The notes: generated from the letters alone by a model not told the origin. Counted from the stretch's first letter, positions 12,570-20,080 are shown. The stretch is 20,885 bases of DNA from JBGPIK01 sp041484845 (GCA_041484845.1 JBGPIK010000074.1:1-20885), one strand, 5' to 3'. A program made the numbers and translations.

Positions 12570-12790
12570 AAATGAAAAACCCGCCGCATCCTAGTTTGTC
12601 TGTTCGCGCGGACTGCCTTGAGCCCCTTGAGCTTACCGTTACCGAACGGGCGAAAATTCTCGGCGTTTCCCGTCAGGCTTTAAATAACCTGATCCATGGC
12701 CACGCGGGGATCTTCCCCGAAATGGCGGTCCGGCTCGACAAGGCTTTCGGGGGCGGCGCCGAAACCTGGTTCCGTCTACAGGCGGCTTGA
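12566..12790 (+). CDS. higA: HigA-type antitoxin, C-terminally truncated, without a HigB toxin
   Basis: ATG 12566 overlaps the tacT stop. The 74 residues read MKMKNPPHPSLSVRADCLEP, LELTVTERAKILGVSRQALN, NLIHGHAGIFPEMAVRLDKA, FGGGAETWFRLQAA: the HigA/VapI family XRE-type HTH domain in full. Typical HigA proteins continue 20-30 residues after LQAAYDL; here a TGA follows LQAA directly, and a two-base loss (GCT-T[AT]G-AG) would explain it. The usual higB toxin gene upstream is absent, replaced by tacT. It may be an orphan repressor recruited into the tacAT operon, or a leftover from a neighbouring higBA locus. Confidence 0.8.
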   Translation: MKMKNPPHPSLSVRADCLEPLELTVTERAKILGVSRQALNNLIHGHAGIFPEMAVRLDKAFGGGAETWFRLQAA

Positions 12791-12946
12791 GCTTCCCCCG
12801 CCAGAAGGTGGAATGAAACGCGGGGAATATCGGAAAATCATTCGGACGGTAGAAAGCGGGTGTGAGCGGCGCCTTGCGCCGCCGAAACTAGCGACAGCAG
12901 GGAAAGGCCCGTGTTCAGCGAATATCGCCGCCTATAAAAAGGGGAC

Positions 12947-13612
12947 TTGCTATCAGACAAGCGTCTGGCGAACGCGCTCAGCGGTTTTCCCGGCAAGACT
13001 GTCAAGAAACCAAAGCACGACCCCGATGATTTCCTCAATATTCTCTTCAAACATTTGGGCCTCGATCCCAACAAAGACGTTACGCTGGTTCCCGGTGGTC
13101 CCGATGCGGAGCGGCTTGCAGCGCTTGCTTTCGGAAAAATCGATGCGACGATGTTTACTTCCTCAGCGGCGCCACCGGCGAGAAAAGCCGGTCTTGTGGA
13201 ATTGTTTCAGATCGCCGATCTCGGCGTCGAAATTCAGGGCAACGGCTTCGCCACCTCTCGGAATTATATAGCCGGAAACCGCGACACGGTGAAATCGGCG
13301 ATTAAAGGATTCGTCGAGGCTATTTATTTCATATACGCCAACAAGAAGGAGGCGGAAAGGGTTTTTTCCAAGTACATGCGCACCAGTGATCCCGAGGTCC
13401 TTGAAGATTCATATGATGGCTACGTCAAAATGATTCCCAAGAAGCCCTATCCTACTCTCAAGGGGATTCAGTACGTGCTCGATCTACTCGCGCCGCAGAT
13501 ACCGGCAGCCAAAACCGCTAAACCAGAGCAGTTCGTCGATTTGAGTTTTCTCCAGGAACTGCAAAGGGAGGGGTTCTTCAACGAAATGGCGAAGAGATAT
13601 CCGACCCGGTGA
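12947..13612 (+). pseudogene. N-terminally truncated ABC transporter substrate-binding protein
   Basis: An open frame of 221 codons covers the second half of an NMT1/THI5-like binding protein: LGLDPNKDVTLVPGGPDAER, LAALAFGKIDATMFTSSAAP, ELFQIADLGVEIQGNGFATS, VKSAIKGFVEAIYFIYANKK, EQFVDLSFLQELQREGFF. Family members are about 320-340 residues with a signal peptide; the first lobe and the signal are missing. The frame enters through direct-repeat copy B (12958-13029), and the first codon would be TTG with no good ribosome site. It is therefore probably non-functional, truncated when the TA cluster upstream arrived or when flanking DNA was deleted. Its tail resembles that of the gene at 1-127. 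Confidence 0.7.
12958..13029 (+). repeat. Direct repeat copy B
   Basis: This is the partner of 11584-11656 in the same orientation, about 1.37 kb downstream. Together they bracket the tacA-tacT-higA operon. Here the repeat is in frame with the truncated binding protein. Confidence 0.75.
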
Positions 13613-13656
13613 GCAGAAGTTGGTTCAGGCGCTAGAAGGAGACTCACACATGATCC

Positions 13657-13791
13657 GTGGCGACAGACTCCAACAGACGGCTCTCTTTCTGTATCAAGCC
13701 CAAAGAGGAAACCGAAATCAGCGAGATCGACACCCCGCCGTTATCCGCCGTGCAGAGAACTGAGCCAGGAAAGAAAGAAGGTTCGGCATGA
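13657..13791 (+). CDS. Possible 44-residue ORF coupled to the beta-propeller gene
   Basis: A frame from GTG 13657 (VATDSNRRLSFCIKPKEETE, ISEIDTPPLSAVQRTEPG) ends in a TGA that overlaps the next ATG by four bases (ATGA). A good ribosome site (AAGGAG) lies 17 bases before the GTG but only 8 before an ATG at 13650 in another frame, which gives a 37-codon ORF. Either the site serves a short leader peptide, or one frameshifted gene fragment lies here. No family recognised. Confidence 0.25.
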   Translation: MATDSNRRLSFCIKPKEETEISEIDTPPLSAVQRTEPGKKEGSA

Positions 13792-15044
13792 GCACTGCAT
13801 CTGAGTTAGATCTTCGCCCAACACCATCGGCTGCGCTGTTTCCCGTACTTTACCAGGCATATCTGAAGCTGAACCCCGGGACGCTTTTGCGAGCGATCGT
13901 CAAGAAAAATCCCGGCCAATCGTACATGGCATTTGTCGAGGCAGGGATTCCGCATCGGATCGCCCGCATTGGCGACGATGAGTGGGAGTGGTCTGCCACC
14001 CGCACGGTTTGGGAGCCGATGGGTAATGGGCCCGGCGTCCACCACATCGGTATCTCCCCCGACGGGCGGCGCGTGTATGCGGTGGATCGCGAGCGCACGG
14101 TGTTCATGCTCGATGCAGCCCTCAATCGCATCAGCGCGAGTGTATGCGTGGGCGAAGGAACGTCGCACCTGGCGGTGCATCCCAATTCGGGTCGCGTGTA
14201 CGTCGCCGAGCGCCGCGCTCATAGTATGGTCAGGCTGGACGGGGCAACCCTCGCCGCCCAGGGACGGATCGTGACCGGCGAAAGTCCAATTATGCCCGCA
14301 GCTGCAGAAAATGGCAGTGTCGTTATTCTACCGGGACAGAATGGCATGTTGACGCTCGCGTACGATGATGACGAAATTCATTCGAGGAATTTACCTGTCG
14401 GGGGCCGGCCAAGCGCGTCGACCGTAAGTCACGACGGACAGCGAGCCTATCTTCCGGATACCGTCCGAAATATGCTGGTGAGCGTTGACCTGGAACAGGG
14501 GAGAGTGCTCGCTGAAACCCCGGTCGGCGATGGTCCCTCTCATCCCATCGTCACCCCGGATGATCGCATCGTGTGCGTCGCCAACTCACGCTCGCACGAC
14601 ATCTCACTGGTCGACGCGCATACGTTTGAAGTGCTGGCTACGATACCCAGCGGCGAGGCGGCTCACCAAACGACGCTGACCACAGACGGGCAGGTTCTGC
14701 TGGTAGCGAACTTTTTTGAAAACTCGGTGAGCATCGTGGACCTGCCGAGCAGGACTCGCGCAGCGGTCGTGCCGGTGGGACCGTACCCGCACGGCCTCGA
14801 CATTGCTCCTGGCGACCGTTACGCGGTCGCCACTCATTTTGGAGACCGGTGGGTAAGCATCGTCGACGTGGCGGAGCGGAAGGTCGCTGCGCGCGTGCCG
14901 GCTGGGCTCGGCTCATCGCACACAACCTTTTCGCCCGAAGGCGACCGTGCCTATGTAGCCAATAGCCTCGCCAACACCATAACCGTTATCGACTTGAAAA
15001 GCCTTGAGGCAACCGCCGAGATACCCTGTTCGATTTCACTTTAG
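13788..15044 (+). CDS. YVTN/YncE-like beta-propeller repeat protein
   Basis: This is a 418-residue protein built of about 40-residue repeats of the YVTN/cytochrome-d1-like propeller type, with blade signatures such as GISPDGRRVYAVDR, AVHPNSGRVYVAERRAHSMV, VTPDDRIVCVANSRSHDISL, TLTTDGQVLLVANFFENSVS, DIAPGDRYAVATHFGDRWVS, FSPEGDRAYVANSLANTITV. About seven to eight blades follow a ~75-residue N-terminal region (LFPVLYQAYLKLNPGTLL). No signal peptide is visible, which is unusual, as YncE-type proteins are mostly periplasmic. The protein ends abruptly after the strand AEIPCSISL, where another blade would normally begin, so the 3' end may be truncated. A GAAGG site precedes ATG 13788. Ligand or partner unknown. 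Confidence 0.8.
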   Translation: MSTASELDLRPTPSAALFPVLYQAYLKLNPGTLLRAIVKKNPGQSYMAFVEAGIPHRIARIGDDEWEWSATRTVWEPMGNGPGVHHIGISPDGRRVYAVDRERTVFMLDAALNRISASVCVGEGTSHLAVHPNSGRVYVAERRAHSMVRLDGATLAAQGRIVTGESPIMPAAAENGSVVILPGQNGMLTLAYDDDEIHSRNLPVGGRPSASTVSHDGQRAYLPDTVRNMLVSVDLEQGRVLAETPVGDGPSHPIVTPDDRIVCVANSRSHDISLVDAHTFEVLATIPSGEAAHQTTLTTDGQVLLVANFFENSVSIVDLPSRTRAAVVPVGPYPHGLDIAPGDRYAVATHFGDRWVSIVDVAERKVAARVPAGLGSSHTTFSPEGDRAYVANSLANTITVIDLKSLEATAEIPCSISL

Positions 15045-15364
15045 GGACCCATCCGATTTCAACGAAGGGGGCCACTGAACTGGGCGGAGCGAAGCGACGA
15101 AGCGCTTTTGGTCTTTGTTTAGATTAAACCTCCCTAGTTTTTCAAAGTGCACCTTCACCAACGCGTACACGGAGTAATGACAAATCCGCGCAGCTGAAGT
15201 CCCGGCGAAACAACCAATCGCAGGCGCAATTTATGGTACGTTGTTGTTTAAATAGAATTGCACTGAAGCGGGCGCAAATCAAAATTTATTCCAGCAAGGC
15301 AACAACGTGCCCTAGTTTGCAGAAACAGTGGATGCCGCGGCGCTTTGGGTGATTTGGATTATTG
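15045..15364. other. Intergenic region with a 12-bp imperfect inverted repeat
   Basis: No gene is supported. GGTACGTTGTTG (15235-15246) and CAACAACGTGCC (15300-15311) form an inverted repeat with one G-T mismatch around 53 bases. This could be a hairpin or the ends of a very small element. A weak hairpin-like AGCG/CGCT followed by TTTT at about 15093-15109 may end the beta-propeller transcript. Confidence 0.35.
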
Positions 15365-15718
15365 CTAGACCTGGCCTCCACCTCTCCCTTCTACATCAGA
15401 ACTTGACAGGAGAATTATAGGATGTCCCGGAAGTACGGCTATCCCTGGAATTGCTCTAATAAGCAAAAAGCGGACGTGACCCCTTTCCTCTGTCCTCTTG
15501 GAGAGATTGCCTTCAGGCGTTTCAATCACAAGATGACAGTGGTTTTCCATCAGACAGTAAGCGTGGCACAGCCAGTTAAAGCGGTTAACGACCTTGCCGA
15601 GGATCTCCAGGAAGGCTTGGCGGTCCCGATCTCCGTCAAAAATATCCTTCCGCGCGTTACCGCGCGAGGTCACGTGGTACAAAGCACCGTCAAATTCTAC
15701 TCTGAGAGGACGAGCCAT
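15365..15718 (-). pseudogene. REP-associated tyrosine transposase (RAYT), N-terminal fragment
   Basis: The first 74 codons (MARPLRVEFDGALYHVTSRG, NARKDIFDGDRDRQAFLEIL, CHAYCLMENHCHLVIETPEG) are the start of a Y1/HUH transposase of the RAYT group. The metal-binding HxH is present as HCH. After NLSK (about 15497) the sequence changes abruptly to unrelated residues, exactly where a REP-like motif (GACGTGACCCC, 15473-15483) begins. The catalytic Tyr helix and the C-terminal domain are missing, so it is inactive. RAYTs are domesticated-type transposases that spread REP palindromes. Confidence 0.8.
15473..15483 (+). repeat. REP-like motif at the break of the RAYT fragment
   Basis: GACGTGACCCC is a variant of the GACCTGACCCC motif found next to the other RAYT pieces. 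It lies where the transposase reading frame is lost. Confidence 0.4.
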
Positions 15719-15740
15719 GAATGGCCCGTATCACAACCGG

Positions 15741-15935
15741 TCACGGATAACAAGATACAAGACCTGACCCCATTTCCATTTCTTCATTTATCACCGTCAT
15801 GCCTATCGCGATCCCCAAATATGGCTGTGGATGGTCAACGAGGTCGTCCGAAAATCGCTTCAGCGGCGCGATGTAAGGTGCGAACGCAATGGACAGCGCG
15901 ACAAAAGCGAAAAAGAGAACGCGGACTACGCTCAT
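15741..15935 (-). CDS. Small membrane/secreted protein, 3' end replaced by a REP motif
   Basis: This is a 64-residue frame from ATG 15935: MSVVRVLFFAFVALSIAFAP (a signal peptide or membrane anchor), then YIAPLKRFSDDLVDHPQPYL, GIAIGMTVINEEME. The last codons (MGSGLVSCYP) and the TGA come from the repeat at 15746-15772, so the original C-terminus was lost when the RAYT/REP sequence inserted. It follows the 42-codon ORF (16 bases apart) and the large lipoprotein gene on the same strand, and probably belonged to their operon. Function unknown. Confidence 0.5.
   Translation of the reverse strand: MSVVRVLFFAFVALSIAFAPYIAPLKRFSDDLVDHPQPYLGIAIGMTVINEEMEMGSGLVSCYP
15746..15772 (+). repeat. REP-like repeat, copy 1
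   Basis: It contains ACAAGACCTGACCCCA (15757-15772), exactly the reverse complement of 20498-20513; the similarity extends about ten bases further 5'. It marks a RAYT-associated insertion point. Confidence 0.7.
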
Positions 15936-15951
15936 GCTGATGCACCACTGA

Positions 15952-16080
15952 CTAGCGCTTCACCGCCGGCGAAAAACTGATGATTAGCCGATCGGCCACC
16001 TGAGCGCTGTCCGGACCAGTAGTGCCCGACACGACCTGTGCGCTGCCGCTCACTCGAAACTTGTCGTAACGCTCGCCCAT
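15952..16080 (-). CDS. 42-residue ORF directly following the large lipoprotein gene
   Basis: ATG 16080 follows the previous TGA with no gap (TGAATG). The product reads MGERYDKFRVSGSAQVVSGT, TGPDSAQVADRLIISFSPAV, KR. The tight junction suggests translational coupling. The sequence looks protein-like (SGSAQVVSG, ADRLIISFSPA) but has no recognised family and no signal peptide. It may be a small subunit, or the displaced C-terminus of the large protein after an ancestral stop mutation. Confidence 0.4.
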   Translation of the reverse strand: MGERYDKFRVSGSAQVVSGTTGPDSAQVADRLIISFSPAVKR

Positions 16081-18330
16081 TCACTTTTTTTCATACGCGA
16101 TCTGCTTTGCCGTGCGCCGGAAATTCCAGGTGATCCGACCCTGTTGCCCAGGAATACCGCCGCTCTCCTTCACTTCGTAGGAGCGGTGGCCGGTAACTTG
16201 CTTCTGATCCGCGCGCAAGATGCGGCCGCAGATGTCGGCACGGATCAATTGGTTAAATTGGGAAACATCACCGGGTCCATCCGCTTTCCTGCCGTCGAAG
16301 TTGCCGCTAATCTCGATGCCACGAAGCAGTGCCTGTTTCTCCTGATCAGTCCACGACACGGTGCTGCCGCCCTGGGCCCCCAGATCGATCGTGAGGCGAA
16401 AGTCTCCCGGGAGATCCCCGTAGAAAGCGCACTCCTCGGCATCGGAATTGCGCTTTTCCTCCTGCCCCGCATTACCAGGATGATCGCCGGCAATGCGCAG
16501 TATCTCGCCACTGAGTCGGTCGCCCCCCCCGCCCAGGTGCATGCCTTTGAGCGCCGGCAAGCGGACCGTTTTACTCTCGCGCCCGGGATCGTTGTTCAAG
16601 TCCGTTTCGGGCACCCAATTTTCCTGGCCGCTCGGCTTCTTCAGCAGCGTGTTACCGCGCAAATGACCGGTCGCGGATCCGCTGACATCTATCCTGAGAT
16701 TGCCCCCGATTTCGGTGTAGGTCGGCACAAGGGTGTAATCGAGTGCCAGCGGATAGAAATCATCCTTGTAGGAATGCGAGTCCGTGCCATCCTTGTGGGT
16801 GTATGTGCCTATTGAGCTTGTTGGCACCTGCACGAACTTGACATGAAACGTCTCCATCCACTTGCCGGTTGTCATCGTGGGTGGAATATCATACTGCTGG
16901 ACGAACTCCTTCTTGATGTCACCCTCCCATTCGTAATAAGTGAACAGGTCGTGCGTAGGAAACTTTGCGCACTTTTCTCTCTTGTTGCCCGCATAGTCCT
17001 GCGCGTGCGCGCAAAGCTTGATCACATCCGGCGGGTTCTTCGGTACCGTGTAAGTGGTCTTGTAGATGTGCCCCCACGTTTTTTTGTTGCACGCTTGCGC
17101 ATCTTTGCTCGGATTGATCGCAGGCTTGCCCACGTCGCGCCCGTTAGCGTCGGTCACCTTGATCATTTGCACACCCGTTTGCCACGGGCCGCCGGTCCGC
17201 TTCTCGCTTGCGGTGACCGTGATGTCGATATCCTGTCCCGCCTTGACCTTGGTGTTTTTCGGGGGCACGGAGTCCACATGCAAGGGCGGCGGCAGCGTAT
17301 CGTGGCCGAGGGTGATGACCCCCGTGTAGATCACAGGAGGCTGCTGGCTGGCGGTGTACGTTGAGGTGACGTCGATCTTGGTCCCGGGCAGGTCAGAACC
17401 ACGAGGTAGCGTGCAGGGGTCGATGTCGTACTCGGGAACATCCGGAATATCGTCAAGGTAACCCGTGCGAGCAACCGTCGAGCCGTTCATGCTCGTGCTG
17501 AGGCGCGAAAGTTGATCTGCGTGCAATCCTATTACTCCATATTCGACTCGTCCGGCGATGCGATCGGTCGAGTAATCACGCAGAACCACCCACGCTTCGC
17601 CCACGCCTTCGATGACGAAGCCTTGACCGTGTGCCGGCGCGTTGGGCAGGGCACGGACCGCACTGACAACGCCGCTCGCTCCCGCCACGGGCGGCTGTCC
17701 GGGCTCCGCTTCGGAGACCGCGTTTGAAGCAGGATTGGCTTTGTTCTGAGCCAGTCGCCAATTCACTCGTCGAGACGCTGACTGTTCGGCGTTGGCGTAC
17801 TTGACACCGAGCGCCGAAAGCCAGTCGAACTCAACGGCCGATGCGGTGCGCGGAGTTGACTTTCCGGATAGGGGCGCGACGGTGAATTCGATCTCGCGCA
17901 CATCATCGCCGAGCGTCGCGGTTACTTTGTACATGCCTGCTGCCAGAATTCCGGAGTTCTTGCCTTCGGAATACGCGCGGTCAAAGCTCGCAACCTTGAC
18001 GGTCTGGTCAAACAGCGGTTCATCTTCGTCATCGGTCTCCTGATACCACGCGAACCGGATCGACGAGCCCTCGGCGACCTTGCCCACGCGCGCGATCACC
18101 GTGATCTGCGGCTGATCCGGCGCGAACGTGGACGCCTCGCCGACGGGAATGCCCTTCGCGTCGATCGAGCCGGCCACCACCATGTTGAGGATCGTGCGTT
18201 GTACCGCCTTGTTCGCAGGCGGTTGGCCTACTGCTGTCGACGTGGGTGCCTTTGGCTCACTCCAATCTTCGGATTTGCCGCACGCGGCCAAGGCTAATAG
18301 CAATAGAGCGCTTGTGAGAGCTTTGCTCAT
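16081..18330 (-). CDS. Large lipoprotein of unknown function
   Basis: This is a 749-residue protein with a short signal peptide and lipobox (MSKALTSALLLLALAACGKS, lipidated Cys at about 17). GGGAGTG lies eight bases before ATG 18330. Residues about 30-160 look like an Ig-like/beta domain (ITVIARVGKVAEGSSIRFAW, GMYKVTATLGDDVREIEFTV). The middle part contains two further beta-rich stretches (IDVTSTYTASQQPPVIYTGV; VKAGQDIDITVTASEKRTGG) and a Cys-containing segment (KLCAHAQDYAGNKREKCAKF), as in Big/Ig-type surface domains. The C-terminal 250 residues have charged, non-repetitive sequence ending RITWNFRRTAKQIAYEKK. No catalytic motif is seen. It follows an OmpA/lipoprotein pair on the same strand, which suggests an envelope assembly; this is inference. 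Confidence 0.75.
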   Translation of the reverse strand: MSKALTSALLLLALAACGKSEDWSEPKAPTSTAVGQPPANKAVQRTILNMVVAGSIDAKGIPVGEASTFAPDQPQITVIARVGKVAEGSSIRFAWYQETDDEDEPLFDQTVKVASFDRAYSEGKNSGILAAGMYKVTATLGDDVREIEFTVAPLSGKSTPRTASAVEFDWLSALGVKYANAEQSASRRVNWRLAQNKANPASNAVSEAEPGQPPVAGASGVVSAVRALPNAPAHGQGFVIEGVGEAWVVLRDYSTDRIAGRVEYGVIGLHADQLSRLSTSMNGSTVARTGYLDDIPDVPEYDIDPCTLPRGSDLPGTKIDVTSTYTASQQPPVIYTGVITLGHDTLPPPLHVDSVPPKNTKVKAGQDIDITVTASEKRTGGPWQTGVQMIKVTDANGRDVGKPAINPSKDAQACNKKTWGHIYKTTYTVPKNPPDVIKLCAHAQDYAGNKREKCAKFPTHDLFTYYEWEGDIKKEFVQQYDIPPTMTTGKWMETFHVKFVQVPTSSIGTYTHKDGTDSHSYKDDFYPLALDYTLVPTYTEIGGNLRIDVSGSATGHLRGNTLLKKPSGQENWVPETDLNNDPGRESKTVRLPALKGMHLGGGGDRLSGEILRIAGDHPGNAGQEEKRNSDAEECAFYGDLPGDFRLTIDLGAQGGSTVSWTDQEKQALLRGIEISGNFDGRKADGPGDVSQFNQLIRADICGRILRADQKQVTGHRSYEVKESGGIPGQQGRITWNFRRTAKQIAYEKK

Positions 18331-18352
18331 TTGTTTTCACTCCCTGGGTTCA

Positions 18353-18597
18353 GGGGACATAATACTAATTTTCAGGAAGCCCCTTCGGTCGAGGTCCTCG
18401 CTTTCCTAAGCTGAGATGACGACCGTCGGCATACGCGCTACGATCCTTGTCGTTGCTGAAGAGGGGGATTGAGCGTACGCCCCTCTGCGTTACATGATGT
18501 GGATAACCAGGCACCACAGGTCTGGAAATCTTCGCCATGGGCGAAGCGTATTAGATTACCTGCGAAGCCGTCAAGAAGAATTTAGTATTGTGTCCCC
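18353..18597. mobile_element. 245-bp MITE-like element with 16-bp inverted ends
   Basis: GGGGACATAATACTAA (18353-18368) and TTAGTATTGTGTCCCC (18582-18597) are inverted copies with one mismatch in 16. They enclose about 213 bp with no coding capacity. GGGGACA...ACTAA ends are known from RAYT-associated repeats, and RAYT pieces lie on both sides (15.4 and 20.3 kb). It sits between ompA-like and large-lipoprotein genes. The internal sequence contains several short palindromic stretches. Confidence 0.55.
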
Positions 18598-18605
18598 GGA
18601 ATCGA

Positions 18606-19148
18606 TCACTTCTTGAAAGCTATTTCTACGCGACGATTCTTCTGACGGCCCTCCGGGTCGTCCGACCCGTCCGGCTTGGTGTTTGGCGCGACCGGTTGTT
18701 GCTTGCCGAAACCCTCGGTCGCGAACTTAACGTTCTGCAGGCCTTCCTTGGTGACGAACCAATCTCTCACCGCATTGGCGCGACGCTCGGAGAGTTTCTG
18801 GTTGTAATTCGCGTCACCCTTGGCGTCCGTGAAGCCTGCGATGCGAACCGTGCCCTTGGCCTTGTCGCGAATCACGCCCGCGGCCTGCTTCAGGGTATCG
18901 CGCGCCTTGGGCAGGAGGTCGGCCTTGTCGAAATTGAACAGTACATCGGCGGCGAGCTCGATTCGTATTTCGGTGTCAGTCTCCTTGATCTCCAGATACT
19001 GGACCTTGCCGCCCATATTCTCGACCCTGAAAACGAGATCCACAATTCTTCCCTTGGCTCCCGCCGGCAGGGTCTCCGATTGCGCCGACGCTTCCGCGGC
19101 GCACAACAACAATGGCGCCATCAGCGCCAGGCACCAAGAAAATCTCAT
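18606..19148 (-). CDS. OmpA-family protein (peptidoglycan-binding C-terminal domain)
   Basis: This is a 180-residue protein with a signal peptide (MRFSWCLALMAPLLLCAAEA-SAQ), a short N-terminal segment (GRIVDLVFRVENMGGKVQYL) and a complete OmpA C-terminal domain: DVLFNFDKADLLPKARDTLK, VRIAGFTDAKGDANYNQKLS, ERRANAVRDWFVTKEG, NRRVEIAFKK. The residues that bind diaminopimelate (Asp in GFTDAKG and Arg in SERRANAV) are present. ATG 19148 is chosen because it starts the signal peptide; an in-frame ATG at 19184 overlaps the upstream gene. It anchors the outer membrane or a lipoprotein complex to the cell wall. It is co-transcribed with the lipoprotein gene before it. Confidence 0.88.
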   Translation of the reverse strand: MRFSWCLALMAPLLLCAAEASAQSETLPAGAKGRIVDLVFRVENMGGKVQYLEIKETDTEIRIELAADVLFNFDKADLLPKARDTLKQAAGVIRDKAKGTVRIAGFTDAKGDANYNQKLSERRANAVRDWFVTKEGLQNVKFATEGFGKQQPVAPNTKPDGSDDPEGRQKNRRVEIAFKK

Positions 19149-19164
19149 CGCAGTTCTCACGACG

Positions 19165-19767
19165 CTACTGGCTGATGGGCACATCGTCCATCGGAATGAA
19201 ATGAGGAATGACGACGCCGATCTTCTTCACGTCGCCGGGCGGTGCGGGGAACCTCGCCCACAGCGCGATCTGCGACTTGGCGTTGACGCTCGGAAGCTGG
19301 TTGCTACATACGCAATTCTGGTCGGTGTCGCGAACGACGAAATATTTCTTCTTACCGGCCGCGTCGATCAAATTGATCGCGCCGACATTGCCGATGTCCT
19401 GATTCTGGTGCCCCTTGTAATCGCCGAGATACCAGCCAGCCGGTTCGAATGACTCCCCGGAATCGTTGACCAGATCGAAGCGCAAGGTCAGTGTGTCGCC
19501 GCTGCTGCGCTTTAGCTCGATAACCTCGACCCGGAGGCCTGGTTTTTCACCGTCGGACTTGGCGATGGCTGGCGTAGCGGTCACGGGCGCAGGTGTCGCG
19601 GAAGTCACTGGCGCGTTGGTTTGAGTAGGAGCAGAGACATTCGCTTGCGGTGCCTGCGTGCTTGTCGGTTGCGGAGTTTCCTTCTTGTTGCAACCGCCTA
19701 AAAGTAGTGTCACTGCCAACAACGCTAGCGTGGTGTTGATAGCAGGTTTTGTCTTCATCGTAAACAT
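19165..19767 (-). CDS. Lipoprotein with a beta-sandwich-like domain
   Basis: This is a 200-residue protein. AAGGAG lies seven bases before ATG 19767. Signal peptide and lipobox: TLALLAVTLLLGGC (lipidated Cys about residue 26). A Pro/Thr/Ala/Gln-rich linker follows (PQPTSTQAPQANVSAPTQTN to about 70), then a folded domain: LRVEVIELKRSSGDTLTLRF, DLVNDSGESFEPAGWYLGDY, AAGKKKYFVVRDTDQNCVCS, KSQIALWARFPAPPGDVKKI, GVVIPHFIPMDDVPISQ. The layout resembles DUF4352-like extracellular Ig-type domains that sit beside OmpA-family genes. The linker would let the domain reach through the periplasm. It ends 17 bases before ompA ATG 19148. Confidence 0.8.
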   Translation of the reverse strand: MFTMKTKPAINTTLALLAVTLLLGGCNKKETPQPTSTQAPQANVSAPTQTNAPVTSATPAPVTATPAIAKSDGEKPGLRVEVIELKRSSGDTLTLRFDLVNDSGESFEPAGWYLGDYKGHQNQDIGNVGAINLIDAAGKKKYFVVRDTDQNCVCSNQLPSVNAKSQIALWARFPAPPGDVKKIGVVIPHFIPMDDVPISQ

Positions 19768-19810
19768 GGCAATCTCCTTGCAAGGTAATTAGGTGATTGG
19801 TAGGTTGGTA

Positions 19811-19840
19811 TCTATACTGTGAAAGATTAGGCTTGGTCAA
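19811..19840 (-). promoter_or_regulatory. Likely sigma-70 promoter of the lipoprotein-OmpA operon
   Basis: On the minus strand TTGACC (19840-19835) and TATAGA (19816-19811) are separated by 18 bp and lie about 45 bp upstream of ATG 19767. Confidence 0.5.
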
Positions 19841-20080
19841 GACCTTTTCTGGGTACTGCCCGGACTTTTTTGCTTGACGCGCGACCGTTTTTCCTCCTAT
19901 TTTGGAAGCGATTTCCTCCCAGGAAATATGAATTCGAAGAGGGGAGTGGGGTCGCGTTGCATTAACCACAGTGTGTGATCGCGAGACCTGTCCCCATTGG
20001 TGATTTTTTCTACAGCCTCAACGTTCAAGCTCAACCGGCGCTTAAGCGACCAAACTGAAACGTGAAGTTAGAGCCAACGA
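19841..20080. other. Intergenic stretch with a REP-like motif
   Basis: No supported gene. GAGACCTGTCCCCATT (19983-19998) is a diverged relative of the GACCTGACCCC motif. A minus-strand frame over 19547-19969 is open but overlaps the real lipoprotein gene in another frame and is not called. Confidence 0.4.

Noticed and set aside
12554..12790. A HigB toxin partner for HigA
   Set aside because: The gene upstream is a full GNAT toxin, and no HigB-like sequence is found within several hundred bases.
16144..17364. Long plus-strand ORFs (223 and 173 codons)
   Set aside because: They are antisense to the large lipoprotein, which has a lipobox, ribosome site and natural composition; the plus-strand frames do not.
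18588..19452. Plus-strand ORFs of about 200 codons
   Set aside because: They lie opposite the OmpA-family and lipoprotein genes, which carry clear family motifs.
19547..19969. 140-codon minus-strand ORF with GGKTVARQAKKSGQYPEKVL
   Set aside because: It overlaps the lipoprotein start in another frame, has no ribosome site and its second half is low-complexity shadow sequence; the first part is at most an old fragment.
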